Assembly (NCBI GenBank): GCA_963815495.1
Contig: CAWFGW010000013.1
Span: forward strand, 1-64,000
DNA: 64,000 nt
DNA from: CAWFGW01 sp963815495
Lineage (GTDB): Bacteria > Bacteroidota > Bacteroidia > Cytophagales > JAAEPT01
Direction: 5' to 3'
Numbering within the stretch: the stretch's first letter is position 1; the number at the start of each line of letters is the position of its first letter. The notes below the pieces were generated by a model. It made no database searches. It was not told the DNA's origin and was given only the letters and a program-made list of their open reading frames with translations. The position numbers were made by a program, and so were the translations under genes. Of the stretch, positions 39,884 to 48,290 are shown piece after piece.

Positions 39884-41308
39884 TTAAAGTCTGAATTTCC
39901 TTGCTGAATTTAGCATCATATATATAAAGTAAGCCGAAGATATTCGCATCAATATATCAACTAACTTATGAGCTGGTTTTGTAAAGAGGTTGAATGGATG
40001 TGTTGGTATTAATAATTCAAAATATTTACTAATACCTTCTAGTAAACTATTCCAATTATGATTTTCTAAAGAGACAATTGTATAATGGTCGAAACCAATT
40101 AAAGCCCAAAAAAGTGAGTGAAATAAAAACATCCATAATATTGGTCTAACCCAACTTCTTCCAAAGTTGTTAAAAACAGCATTAGTATTTACAATAATTC
40201 TATCTTCAAAAGAAAGCACATTGCTGTATTTAAGTTCTTGTTGAAAAGCATCCATTTCATGACTGTAGAAAACTCTTGCCTCAATATTATTTCCTTGCTT
40301 TTGATAAACCTGTTTGAGTTGTCTGTAGACTTCTCTTTGTGTTTGATGAGTTTCTAAGCAATCTTTTTTATGAAATGACTCAAGAAGCAAATTTTTTTGC
40401 CATTTTACTCTTGAAAATTTGCAGTCTTCAAAAAATGAACTACTTAAATCAACTATACAATTTTCAAAGTTAATATTTAGAAAAAGTGTATTATTTAAAG
40501 TAGAGTTTTGACAACTAAACCATTCATTGACTTTGGTGCTCTGTAGACTAACCGACCCTTCATTTGTTAGATTGTTCAATTCAAAATATTCTATATCTGT
40601 ATTTTTAATAAATGCTTTACCAATGTTTATGAAATTACTTAGTATCAAATGGTTGATTTTAATTGGTTCTTCATCCAGATAGGAGCTAATCCTTAATGAT
40701 TTTGGTTGACAAAAGAAAAATGATATGGTTTCGTATTCAGCAAAACCAATAAAAATGTATTCAGGTGATACCCCACTTAAATTTAATTCTTTTATGTTTA
40801 TCCTGTCTATACTTAACTTACCTTCTTTCATATCCATAATAGATAAATTACTATATGAAGTAAAAGAATCAGTACTTGCAGAAAATTGTAAATCACAGTT
40901 TTTAATATTACTTACGGTGACTATCCCTTCACATAAAGAATCTTTAAAAAACAACTTACCTTCTTTGGTATTAATTATATCTATTTTCCCATTGAAACAA
41001 CATGTTCTAAATTCAAGATGATTATCAATAAGTATATTTTCGATATTTAAAGATTTTCTCGTGTCCAGACTTTCTTCAAAGGTGCAATTTGAAAAAATCA
41101 ACGTGTCAAGACATCTATCTTCACATGTGATTTTCAAACCTTTCTTAAAATGTACGTTATCAACAAATCTTCTTTTCCAAGATTTAGAAAAATTTATTGT
41201 TGTAAAAACAAGATCACAATTTTCCTCAAGAATGAGGTTTTCTAGGTTAACAGTCGTTTCCTCAGAAAAGAGTATTTTTTTAAAATCCTTAACACTTAGA
41301 GTATTCAT
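39884..41308 (-). CDS. Beta-solenoid (pentapeptide-like) protein with C-terminal membrane domain
   Basis: A 474-residue protein not assigned to a named family. Residues about 15-315 are irregular strand repeats with N/D-L/F-x-F periodicity (NLENLILEENCDLVF, DTLIFSNCTFEESL, IENILIDNHLEFRTCCF), like degenerate pentapeptide or bactofilin-type solenoids. Then comes TQREVYRQLKQVYQKQGNNIEARVF, a helical hairpin found beside pentapeptide repeats in membrane proteins, and two or three helices (WMFLFHSLFWALIGF; ILMRISSAYFIYMML). The C-terminus resembles a two-helix ion-channel module, but no selectivity filter is evident. It is more AT-rich and isoleucine/asparagine-rich than neighbours, so may be acquired (inference). 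Confidence 0.6.
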   Translation of the reverse strand: MNTLSVKDFKKILFSEETTVNLENLILEENCDLVFTTINFSKSWKRRFVDNVHFKKGLKITCEDRCLDTLIFSNCTFEESLDTRKSLNIENILIDNHLEFRTCCFNGKIDIINTKEGKLFFKDSLCEGIVTVSNIKNCDLQFSASTDSFTSYSNLSIMDMKEGKLSIDRINIKELNLSGVSPEYIFIGFAEYETISFFFCQPKSLRISSYLDEEPIKINHLILSNFINIGKAFIKNTDIEYFELNNLTNEGSVSLQSTKVNEWFSCQNSTLNNTLFLNINFENCIVDLSSSFFEDCKFSRVKWQKNLLLESFHKKDCLETHQTQREVYRQLKQVYQKQGNNIEARVFYSHEMDAFQQELKYSNVLSFEDRIIVNTNAVFNNFGRSWVRPILWMFLFHSLFWALIGFDHYTIVSLENHNWNSLLEGISKYFELLIPTHPFNLFTKPAHKLVDILMRISSAYFIYMMLNSARKFRL

Positions 41309-41340
41309 AGAATAGTAAAACTAAAAATTGGGCAGGTTAT

Positions 41341-43692
41341 TCATATTAAATATCCAATATTTATAACAAAATTCCGCCCTGGCTCAGGCAAGTTAAGTAA
41401 ACGATAACGACTCAAATGATTGTAATAAGCCGTGTTTAGCACGTTTTGGATTTGAAAACGAAACGTGAATTCGTGTTTGCTACCCCACGAAAAACCACTT
41501 GAAAAGTCCAGCGTCTGTGAACTTGGTGTTGTCCGTTCGTTACGATCAACCCGGTATTGTGAGGCGGTTATTCTCCCTGATAAACCGATATAAATATCCT
41601 GTAAATACTTTAACGAATCGAGTTCATAAAAAACAGATGGGTTGAGGGATGGTGCTGGGGTAAACGGAAGGGGTAAACCCGTGTCCAGGTTTTCATTCAT
41701 TACCAAATCACCATTTAAGCCCAACTCGATATGTTTTTGAAGGTGATAATGAATGGCAAATTCACTACCATAATAAATGGCCTTATTTTGTTTGTACTGG
41801 TAGAGTTGCCCTCCTACGGCATACGGATATAACGTGCCGTCTATTTCAGCAGTAGCAAATCGGTTGCTTGGGCTGAGGTAAATGAAATTGCTAAAGTAAT
41901 TCACAAAAGGAGAAAGGGTAAAATGCAAATCACCTTTTTCATAGGAAAACCCTAAATCCAGCTGATAGCCATTTTCCGCTGTTAAGTTTTCATCGCCTTT
42001 TTCAAACCGAAAGGTACCGTGGTGTGCTCCATTAGAGGTCAATTCGGCTATGGAAGGTAAACGAAAGGTTTTTCCAACATTGGCTTTAAAACTATAGGTC
42101 GAATTGGGGTTGTATGAAAAACCAACACTTCCTGATGCATTGAGGTAATTGTTGTTGATTTCGGGCGAACGTTGTACTGTATCTAATACTTGAAACTGGT
42201 AATAAAATGGCTGATAAGTTACCGATGATTGTTGGTTCCCATAGTCGATGCGGAGCCCACCATTGATCACCCATTTCTTAGACAATTTCCATTTGTTGAT
42301 TTCGTAAAACCCTATCTGAAATTGTGAATAATTAGGAATGATAAAATCAAAACCTCCCACTTCGTTGTTTTTAAATTCAAACTGTGTTCCTACTACCGCT
42401 TCCAACTTTTTATGTATGTTATGATGAAATCGTGCGTTACTACTAAAGGTTGACAATATCATTTCTGTCCCGAGGGAATCGTTTAAATCCACTGGAAAAC
42501 CATGAGAAGCTGGTTGTTCAAATTCCTTACGGTGGTTGCGTTGGTAGCCTACATCTACTTCTAACCAATCGTTTCCTACACTAATGCTATTGTTAGAGAT
42601 CACTTTAAAATGCTGAATAGTTTGTGAAGGCAGTTCAATATCATTGGTTTCATCTTGTCTCAGACTGTAGCCCCGAGCAAAACCAGTTGCTCCAGGGAAT
42701 ACGCCTACTTGCTGGTAAAAATTAGAAACTGTCAAGTGCGAGTAACCCCATTTTTTATTTATACCCACGGTAGCATTGAGGTGTTGCTCTTTACCAGCCG
42801 TATTTTTCAATAGCTGTTTTTCAATGGGCAATCGGAAACCCAAATAGGTAAAACTATCTGCAGGGATTTTGTAGTCGTTGTAGTCCGAATAAGTCCCTTG
42901 AAGTTTATAAACGATGCTTTTCTCTCGCCCTTTTACACTTCCTGTGATTCCTCTGGTCTGGTTGACTGAACGATAGAACGGACTAATTGATACTTCCGAT
43001 TTTCCTTCCTCCACATCAATGCTATGTTTGATGTTAACTACACCTGCCATGGCATCAGATCCATACATGAGCGAAGCAGGACCTTTTAATATCTCTATTT
43101 TTTCGACATTGTATTGATCGATTTCCAAGCCATGATCGGCTCCCCATTGTTGTCCTTCTTGTTTGATTCCGTGGTCTGTAACTGCTACTCGATTAAACGA
43201 TAACCCTCGAATAACTGGTTTTGAAACTCCAACGCCTTGATTGATCACAGCAACACCTTCAATGTTATCCATTGAATTAAGTAGCGTACTGCCTGTATTT
43301 CGTTGGATATATTCTTTATCTACGGCATGAAGAATGAGTGAACTTTCTTCTTGATTGATTTTCAAAGGATCTGTTTCTATTACTACTTCATGTAATTCGT
43401 TGACACTTTCCTCCAGTTGTATCTTAAGTACTAAATCTTGGTTATCTAAAAGGGTATCGAGGGTGAAAGAATGAAAACCGAAAGCTGTAAAATGAATGTG
43501 ATAATTTCCTGACTTAAGATTTTCAATTTTGAAATTTCCATCCAGGTCGCAGTTAGTACCTCGATGTAGTTCATGTACTTTTACTATTGCTCCAGGAATT
43601 GGTTGCTGGTTTGCATCTGTAACTTGTCCTGCAATGTAGAATTGTGCTTGGGAAAAAATGGGTAAACTTAGGAATACAAAAAGCCTGAACAT
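41341..43692 (-). CDS. TonB-dependent receptor with CarboxypepD_reg domain, probable zinc uptake
   Basis: The signal peptide FRLFVFLSLPIFSQA follows an ATG at 43690-43692; the frame is open further up but has no ATG there. Mature: an N-terminal carboxypeptidase regulatory-like domain (YIAGQVTDANQQPIPGAIV), plug domain with NTGSTLLNSMDNIEGV and VNQGVGVSKPVIRGLSFNR, then the 22-strand barrel ending NFVINIGYLI. About 783 residues. It follows a His/Glu-rich lipoprotein gene behind a promoter with two Zur-like operators, with a Fur-family gene opposite. By context it imports zinc or a zinc complex across the outer membrane (inference). Confidence 0.9.
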   Translation of the reverse strand: MFRLFVFLSLPIFSQAQFYIAGQVTDANQQPIPGAIVKVHELHRGTNCDLDGNFKIENLKSGNYHIHFTAFGFHSFTLDTLLDNQDLVLKIQLEESVNELHEVVIETDPLKINQEESSLILHAVDKEYIQRNTGSTLLNSMDNIEGVAVINQGVGVSKPVIRGLSFNRVAVTDHGIKQEGQQWGADHGLEIDQYNVEKIEILKGPASLMYGSDAMAGVVNIKHSIDVEEGKSEVSISPFYRSVNQTRGITGSVKGREKSIVYKLQGTYSDYNDYKIPADSFTYLGFRLPIEKQLLKNTAGKEQHLNATVGINKKWGYSHLTVSNFYQQVGVFPGATGFARGYSLRQDETNDIELPSQTIQHFKVISNNSISVGNDWLEVDVGYQRNHRKEFEQPASHGFPVDLNDSLGTEMILSTFSSNARFHHNIHKKLEAVVGTQFEFKNNEVGGFDFIIPNYSQFQIGFYEINKWKLSKKWVINGGLRIDYGNQQSSVTYQPFYYQFQVLDTVQRSPEINNNYLNASGSVGFSYNPNSTYSFKANVGKTFRLPSIAELTSNGAHHGTFRFEKGDENLTAENGYQLDLGFSYEKGDLHFTLSPFVNYFSNFIYLSPSNRFATAEIDGTLYPYAVGGQLYQYKQNKAIYYGSEFAIHYHLQKHIELGLNGDLVMNENLDTGLPLPFTPAPSLNPSVFYELDSLKYLQDIYIGLSGRITASQYRVDRNERTTPSSQTLDFSSGFSWGSKHEFTFRFQIQNVLNTAYYNHLSRYRLLNLPEPGRNFVINIGYLI

Positions 43693-43732
43693 CTGTCCAA
43701 GCTTTTTGATAAATCGGTATTTTATATAATGT

Positions 43733-44227
43733 TTAATGTTCGTGTTCTTCACCCTCTTCTTCTAAGTGGAATTCCACTATTTTTTCGGTTCTGTTTCCTG
43801 CTTCATCGAGGAGTATCATTTCCAGGTGGTATACTCCGTGGACAAAGTTAGTATCTGTTTCGGAAAAAACGGAAAAAGATTGCGTTCCTTCTTTCCCTGA
43901 TAAACTTCTGACATAAGGTCCCCAAGAGAGCGTGTCTGTACTCATCACCCCATTAAGCCGAGCATGGTCGTGGTCATCAAAGGCGCTGTGAATACTTACA
44001 TTTAGTTCACTTAATTCTTCATTATCACTCACCGTAACTTCAAAATCAAATGCTTCACCAAGGTGGATTTCTAATTCTTCGCTTGAATTTAAGACATTCT
44101 CACCTTGGATAGTTAAAGCTGAAAATGATGGTTTTTTAGTGTCCACCTCCTCTTTATTACAACTAACAAGGAAAACAATAATCGTAAACGGTATTATCCA
44201 ATTCATTTTATTCATAACAAAACTCAT
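43733..44227 (-). CDS. DUF4625-like lipoprotein with His-rich tail
   Basis: A 164-residue protein. The N-terminus has a lipobox (IIVFLVSCNKEE). The mature part is an Ig-like sandwich (KPSFSALTIQGENVLNSS and HGVYHLEMILLDEAGNRTEK) similar to DUF4625. It contains FDDHDHARLN and ends EEEGEEHEH, both likely to bind metal. Starts at 44227, 44215 and 44206 are all ATG and possible; the promoter allows any. It precedes the TonB receptor by 40 nt. Probably presents zinc at the cell surface; inference from residues and operator sites. Confidence 0.75.
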   Translation of the reverse strand: MSFVMNKMNWIIPFTIIVFLVSCNKEEVDTKKPSFSALTIQGENVLNSSEELEIHLGEAFDFEVTVSDNEELSELNVSIHSAFDDHDHARLNGVMSTDTLSWGPYVRSLSGKEGTQSFSVFSETDTNFVHGVYHLEMILLDEAGNRTEKIVEFHLEEEGEEHEH

Positions 44228-44231
44228 TTAA

Positions 44232-44246
44232 TGCAACAATGTTGCA
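44232..44246. promoter_or_regulatory. Zur-like operator 1 (TGCAAC-AAT-GTTGCA)
   Basis: A perfect 6-3-6 palindrome in the gap between the lipoprotein/TonB operon and the Fur-family gene. It overlaps the downstream end of the minus-strand -7 box (44245-44252) and the expected transcription start near 44239, so bound repressor would block the polymerase. Confidence 0.7.
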
Positions 44247-44274
44247 AATATAGTGGCAATAAAATTAAATGCAA
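44245..44274 (-). promoter_or_regulatory. Promoter of the lipoprotein-TonB receptor operon
   Basis: On the minus strand TTG (44272-44274) is followed by 19 nt and TATATTTG (44245-44252), a full Bacteroidetes promoter. Its -33 element lies in operator 2 and its -7 element touches operator 1. Confidence 0.75.
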
Positions 44275-44284
44275 TAGAGTTGCA
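44270..44284. promoter_or_regulatory. Zur-like operator 2 (TGCAAT-AGA-GTTGCA)
   Basis: The second copy has one mismatch in its 6-3-6 symmetry. Its centre is 38 bp from that of operator 1, close to 3.6 helical turns. It covers the -33 element of the minus-strand promoter and the likely -33 region (TTG 44280-44282) of the Fur-family gene on the plus strand, whose -7 candidate is TATCTTTA (44303-44310). Confidence 0.65.
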
Positions 44285-44315
44285 ATTGTTTTTTTCTAAA
44301 ACTATCTTTAAATGA

Positions 44316-44735
44316 ATGTCTTTATTAATACAAAAATCCGACTTACTAAAAACTCACGGGTTAAAGGTGACCGAAACACGGTTAAACGTGTTAGGTCAGT
44401 TTTTTGAGCATGACCATGCCCTCACACATCAAGATTTGGAAAGTGCCTTACCACAATTTGACCGCGTAACATTGTACCGAACGCTCAACTCGTTTGAATC
44501 CAAAGGCATTACCCATAAAGTATTGGGTTCAAAGGGCGTAGCGAAGTTTGCTCTCTGCAAACACCAGTGTGATGAACACGGTCACCACGATAATCATTTT
44601 CATTTTCACTGTACCAATTGTGAGAAAACCTATTGTTTAGACGAAAGTCTAAAGCAAGAAATTAAACTTCCGAAGGGGTTTGTGATGCACGATGTGCGTT
44701 TAAATGTGAGGGGGGTTTGTGAAGAATGTGGTTGA
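44316..44735 (+). CDS. Fur-family repressor, Zur-like
   Basis: A 139-residue protein. The winged helix (about 10-80) contains GLKVTETRLNVLGQFFE and RVTLYRTLNSFESKGI, the DNA helix of Fur proteins. The dimer and metal region begins HQCDEHGHHDNHFHFHC, unusually His-rich, with CTNC and a final CEECG making the structural zinc site. Divergent from a zinc-type TonB operon, with two palindromes between, so Zur is the best reading; Fur itself is less likely because the palindromes are not Fur boxes. Self-regulation is likely. Confidence 0.88.
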   Translation: MSLLIQKSDLLKTHGLKVTETRLNVLGQFFEHDHALTHQDLESALPQFDRVTLYRTLNSFESKGITHKVLGSKGVAKFALCKHQCDEHGHHDNHFHFHCTNCEKTYCLDESLKQEIKLPKGFVMHDVRLNVRGVCEECG

Positions 44736-44782
44736 AAAGTTGGAAGATTGTAATGTTTCCTTTCTACACTTTAGTTCCTATT

Positions 44783-44846
44783 CCGTGTCAGAGACACTAC
44801 TTTTCACTATAACAACGTAGTTACGCTTCGCTAAACTACGAAGAGT
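44783..44846. repeat. Two-hairpin repeat, copy 1
   Basis: The element is a small hairpin GTGTCAGAGACAC, an AT linker, and a second hairpin CGTAGTT/AACTACG with loop ACGCTTCGCTA. It lies between the convergent Fur-family and GldL-like genes. About 50 of 64 bases agree with copy 2 at 45297-45361; the strongest match is the 25-bp block from CGTAGTTACG to ACTACGAAGAG. Confidence 0.8.
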
Positions 44847-44870
44847 AATTTTTTCGGTTTTCAAATAAAT

Positions 44871-45158
44871 TTATTTTCTGATTGGTTTATTAAAATACTT
44901 AAAATAGTAGATCCATGAAACGGGAATACTTAGAACAAGTGCCCCTACAAACCAAAATAGCTTGTGAAACGCATTAAGTTTAGATTGTATTATTGAGATT
45001 AATATCCATACCCAGAAAAACATAAAAATAACATATCCGGCTAACCCAATTAGATCAGTATATGGATAGTGTTGAATTTTAAACAAAGCGGATACAATAA
45101 TCAGACAAGAACCTAATGCACCAGAAACAATCAAGGGTCTGAAAGGAATATATTTCAT
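44871..45158 (-). CDS. Small membrane protein similar to the GldL transmembrane region
   Basis: A 95-residue protein from ATG at 45158 (the frame opens at 45236, but MKYIPFRPLIVSG is the better start). It has three helices; the first two enclose LFKIQHYPYTDLIGLAGY, which resembles the GldL helix hairpin (LKIxHYPGAD) of the gliding/T9SS motor. The GldL periplasmic domain is missing. It may be a GldL relative or one of the wider flavobacterial 'FKIQHWP' membrane proteins. Flanked by two copies of a hairpin repeat. Confidence 0.55.
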   Translation of the reverse strand: MKYIPFRPLIVSGALGSCLIIVSALFKIQHYPYTDLIGLAGYVIFMFFWVWILISIIQSKLNAFHKLFWFVGALVLSIPVSWIYYFKYFNKPIRK

Positions 45159-45296
45159 TTGTATAGTTTTTTGTTTTGAAAGTAACAAAAAAGTAGTTCT
45201 ATATTCAATAGAATAACCATACGTTAGGTTTTTCATTTAACTTACTTTTGAAAAATCATTGTTGAGACTCAAGTATTAAAACAGAAAGAATGAAAT

Positions 45297-45361
45297 CCTG
45301 TGTCAAAGACACTCCTTTTTATTATAACTTCGTAGTTACGCTTCGCTAAACTACGAAGAGA
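45297..45361. repeat. Two-hairpin repeat, copy 2
   Basis: GTGTCAAAGACAC, then an AT linker and CTTCGTAGTT/AACTACGAAG (10-bp stem, loop ACGCTTCGCTA). The same architecture as copy 1 about 510 bp away. It lies between the GldL-like gene and the FG-GAP gene, both on the minus strand. The stem is longer here than in copy 1. Confidence 0.8.
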
Positions 45362-45382
45362 AGGTTTCAGGTTTCACATCTC

Positions 45383-46939
45383 TTATTTCGAGTTTTCATT
45401 TAACACATTTTCCAACACAATAAAAGGTATCCCCGATTTTACCCATTTATCAGGATATAAGTTCGAAGCAGGAATCACTTCAAAGGCAAGTGAACCGAGC
45501 ACTAAATCTTCATCGCCATCGCCATCTAAATCGCCTGCGTCCATGACTATCCACCGCCCAAGCGTAGGGTCATCAAGGGTGTAAGCTTCAAACTGAAAGT
45601 CACCCATATTTTCGAGGTACACAAAACTTTCTTCGGGATGCTGGTTGTAGTCAGGAAAGAATGAAACGAGCGCAATGTCCACATCACCATCACCATCAAA
45701 GTCACGTGGAGTAGCGCCATAAGCACCATTCAACTGATAAAAAAATCGTTCACTGAATTGGTTTTTACCATCATTTAAATAAATATATAAACCGTGATAA
45801 GGTTTGAATATTGGGCTAAAGTCGGCATTGTCACCAGCGGTATAAATAATATCTACCTGTCCGTCACCATTAAAATCATACAAATCAAAAAAACTTGATC
45901 CATTGGATGGACTGAACTCTAAAATACTTTTTTCCTTAAACATTCCTTTTCCTTGGTTATAATAAATAAACACGCCTTCATCCCCTTGCGCGAAAAGGGC
46001 CACAACATCGGGTAAGCCATCGGCATTCATGTCCTGCACGTAGACTTTGGTAGCCCCTGGTTTTGCTCTCAAGGTATGTCTTTGATAGTTTTTGCTACCC
46101 TTATTTTCAAACCACGACAGTGCCCCTGTCCATTTTCCAAATTCACATACTACGATATCGTCTTTGCCATCGGCATTTAAATCGGAAATAGCCATGTGTA
46201 CGGGGCGTTGCAAGCCATCCAACACCACATACGGTTGGTCTCCTGCCAATTTGGGCAAGTAGGCCACCATGCCCAAAGGTGCATCGGTAGGCGAAAAAGA
46301 CCCCATCACTGTTACCCATCGGGCTTGGGGCGTTTCTTCTATCCATACCACCCCTTGATCCAACTTTCCTGATTTGGTGAGCAACAAATTTTTGTCAAAA
46401 AACTGCAAACTTTGACTGTAGGCATCGCCAATATAGAGCGCTTGGTCGTCCGTGATTTTCACCAACGTAGTGCTAGGTGGATACAACCGATGTTTAGGTA
46501 CTTGCACCCGAAATTGCTTCAAGACCCTTTTAATATTTTTTTCAGGCACGGGAAGTGGTTTTTGAGGGGCTTCGCTCAAATAATAATCTTGAATTTTTTG
46601 CCAAGAAAGCGAGTCTATCAACGGCTTTTTAGGAAAAACACCTGCCTTCTCAACTATTTCACCGCCTTTGCCTTTTTCAATCAAGCTGCTTCTTACACTA
46701 TCATTTTCATAAAATCCTAAGAGATAACCCATGCGGGGTAGCATGTGTTGTTCCCAGCTTTTTTTATCAAGCAATTGAGGAGTTGGGTATTGGTGGCAGG
46801 AGCTGCAATGCCGCACCGATAATTCTTTCCCAGTAAGCACGGGAGCAATGGTTTGTACAGGTGGAAGGGTTGTCTGTTCGGTATTATTGCAAGCAGCCAA
46901 CACCAGACAAATAAGTGAAATATGGAATAAACGTATCAT
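45383..46939 (-). CDS. Cytochrome c-FG-GAP repeat lipoprotein
   Basis: A 518-residue lipoprotein (MIRLFHISLICLVLAAC, lipobox LAAC). The first mature region has one c-type heme motif CSSCH (RHCSSCHQYPTPQLL). From about residue 240 on, repeated calcium-binding FG-GAP/VCBS blades: SDLNADGKDDIVV, QDMNADGLPDVVAL, YDFNGDGQVDIIYT, RDFDGDGDVDIAL, GDLDGDGDEDLVL, forming a beta-propeller. I use the ATG at 46939; the open frame begins earlier but would remove the signal. It follows a BamA-like gene by 10 nt. Probably an outer-membrane or surface electron-transfer or binding protein; it needs the ccm system for heme attachment. Confidence 0.8.
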   Translation of the reverse strand: MIRLFHISLICLVLAACNNTEQTTLPPVQTIAPVLTGKELSVRHCSSCHQYPTPQLLDKKSWEQHMLPRMGYLLGFYENDSVRSSLIEKGKGGEIVEKAGVFPKKPLIDSLSWQKIQDYYLSEAPQKPLPVPEKNIKRVLKQFRVQVPKHRLYPPSTTLVKITDDQALYIGDAYSQSLQFFDKNLLLTKSGKLDQGVVWIEETPQARWVTVMGSFSPTDAPLGMVAYLPKLAGDQPYVVLDGLQRPVHMAISDLNADGKDDIVVCEFGKWTGALSWFENKGSKNYQRHTLRAKPGATKVYVQDMNADGLPDVVALFAQGDEGVFIYYNQGKGMFKEKSILEFSPSNGSSFFDLYDFNGDGQVDIIYTAGDNADFSPIFKPYHGLYIYLNDGKNQFSERFFYQLNGAYGATPRDFDGDGDVDIALVSFFPDYNQHPEESFVYLENMGDFQFEAYTLDDPTLGRWIVMDAGDLDGDGDEDLVLGSLAFEVIPASNLYPDKWVKSGIPFIVLENVLNENSK

Positions 46940-46949
46940 CTTTTTAATG

Positions 46950-48053
46950 TTAAAAGGCTTCACCAAAGGAAATGTAGAAACCACGTTGTCCGGCTTTACC
47001 AATAGCATAATCGAGACGTAGATTGATGTTTTCTTTTCGATCAATCAGAAATCGGACACCCAGTCCCGCATTGGGTTTGAGTAGGTTGAAGCTTAGGTCG
47101 TATCGGTGAGCATATACTTCGCCCAACCCACCAAACAGGGTGTAACCCCATCGTTTCCAGATCATACCCGAACGGTATTCTGCTTGGACAATAACCATAT
47201 TTTTGTCGCGGTACCTACCGTAGTAGTAGCCCCTTGCGTTAGCATCCCCACCATACAAGGCGTTGGCATAAAAGGGTACATCTCCAAGGTTCATTTCTGT
47301 CATCATCCGAAGTGCTAGTATTGCCTTTTGAAGTTGGAGGTACTTACGAAAATCAAAACGGAAAAGGGTGGTAAACTGATATTTAAAGTATTGAGGTAAA
47401 ACAGTGAATGCAATGTATTTTCCCTCAGTAGGGTTTAAGAGATTATTACGAGCATCCCACAGTGCCATTGCTCCTATACCACCTAAGCAACTAGGGTAGA
47501 GTTCTTGATAGTGTCCTTCAATGAGATAATCTATTTGGGTATAACTCATCGCTCGCAAGGTAGGACCAACAAAAAAAGCGTCTTGTAGCTTTAGTAAAAA
47601 GTTAGCTTCTAACATAAGACGTGTGCTATTGTATTGAGTTTCCCCAGCGGAATTAGTGTGATTTCCGATGCCATAATACAAATCCGGGAAATAAGAATAA
47701 TGCACTTTACCCGATGAAAAGAAATTTTCTTGTTGCCCAAACACATTCCATGAATTTTCAAAAACGCGTTGTTTGTTCCAGGTATAGTTAAATTCTGTTT
47801 TAGCGTTAGAACTCCGTCTGGTAGAATCTTTTTCTGAGCCAAAGGTAAGTAGTACTACCGCTCCCACGTAAGCTCGCGTTTCAGGCGCATAGCCGAAAGA
47901 CGGTAGTGGGAGAAAAGTGATTGGAGTCTTACTTTTTTGAGCAGCAACGAAAAAATGAATAAAGCTAATTATCAAAACGTAAACAAACCTGAGATTGCCT
48001 TTTCGCCTCTTCCAACTAGGTGGTGGTATCACAATTCTCAACACGAGTTTCAT
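46950..48053 (-). CDS. BamA/TamA-type (D15) outer-membrane barrel
   Basis: About 367 residues with a signal-like segment (LRFVYVLIISFIHFFVAA) 20 residues after the ATG at 48053. The barrel contains LGGIGAMALWDARNNLLNPTEGKY, the surface-antigen signature (DxRn..lnPt.G.y), then GGDANARGYYYGRYRDKN, corresponding to the RGF/VRGY region, and ends ISFGEAF. No POTRA domains fit in the short N-terminus, so it is a barrel-only member and not the essential BamA. Co-transcribed with the cytochrome/FG-GAP lipoprotein. It may transport or hold that lipoprotein (inference). Confidence 0.8.
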   Translation of the reverse strand: MKLVLRIVIPPPSWKRRKGNLRFVYVLIISFIHFFVAAQKSKTPITFLPLPSFGYAPETRAYVGAVVLLTFGSEKDSTRRSSNAKTEFNYTWNKQRVFENSWNVFGQQENFFSSGKVHYSYFPDLYYGIGNHTNSAGETQYNSTRLMLEANFLLKLQDAFFVGPTLRAMSYTQIDYLIEGHYQELYPSCLGGIGAMALWDARNNLLNPTEGKYIAFTVLPQYFKYQFTTLFRFDFRKYLQLQKAILALRMMTEMNLGDVPFYANALYGGDANARGYYYGRYRDKNMVIVQAEYRSGMIWKRWGYTLFGGLGEVYAHRYDLSFNLLKPNAGLGVRFLIDRKENINLRLDYAIGKAGQRGFYISFGEAF

Positions 48054-48208
48054 TAATTTTAGTGGGTTGAAAATAGGAAATCGTAAAACCAAAAAAATAA
48101 ATTGAAAACGATTTAACACAATGTTGATAATGGCTTTACACCATTGATAAGAATAGTTAGACCACCCTTAACATTCCGATTCTATTTAGAGGTATTCTAA
48201 ATTTCGAT

Positions 48209-48252
48209 CTAACAATAACCTATACAAATCCTAACCAACGCCTAACACTTAG
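48209..48252 (+). promoter_or_regulatory. Four tandem 11-bp repeats, PhoB-box-like, before the PhoX gene
   Basis: Four consecutive 11-mers start CTAAC or CTATA (CTAACAATAAC, CTATACAAATC, CTAACCAACGC, CTAACACTTAG). An 11-bp period of direct repeats is the footprint of PhoB dimers. The block ends 4 nt before a -7-like TTGCTTTG (48257-48264), the position expected for an activator that replaces the -33 contact. A PhoB-like regulator gene lies at 52200. It could also serve the divergent gene at 48053. Confidence 0.6.
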
Positions 48253-48290
48253 TCTATTGCTTTGCAGAAAATAAACTAAAACTAAGTGTC

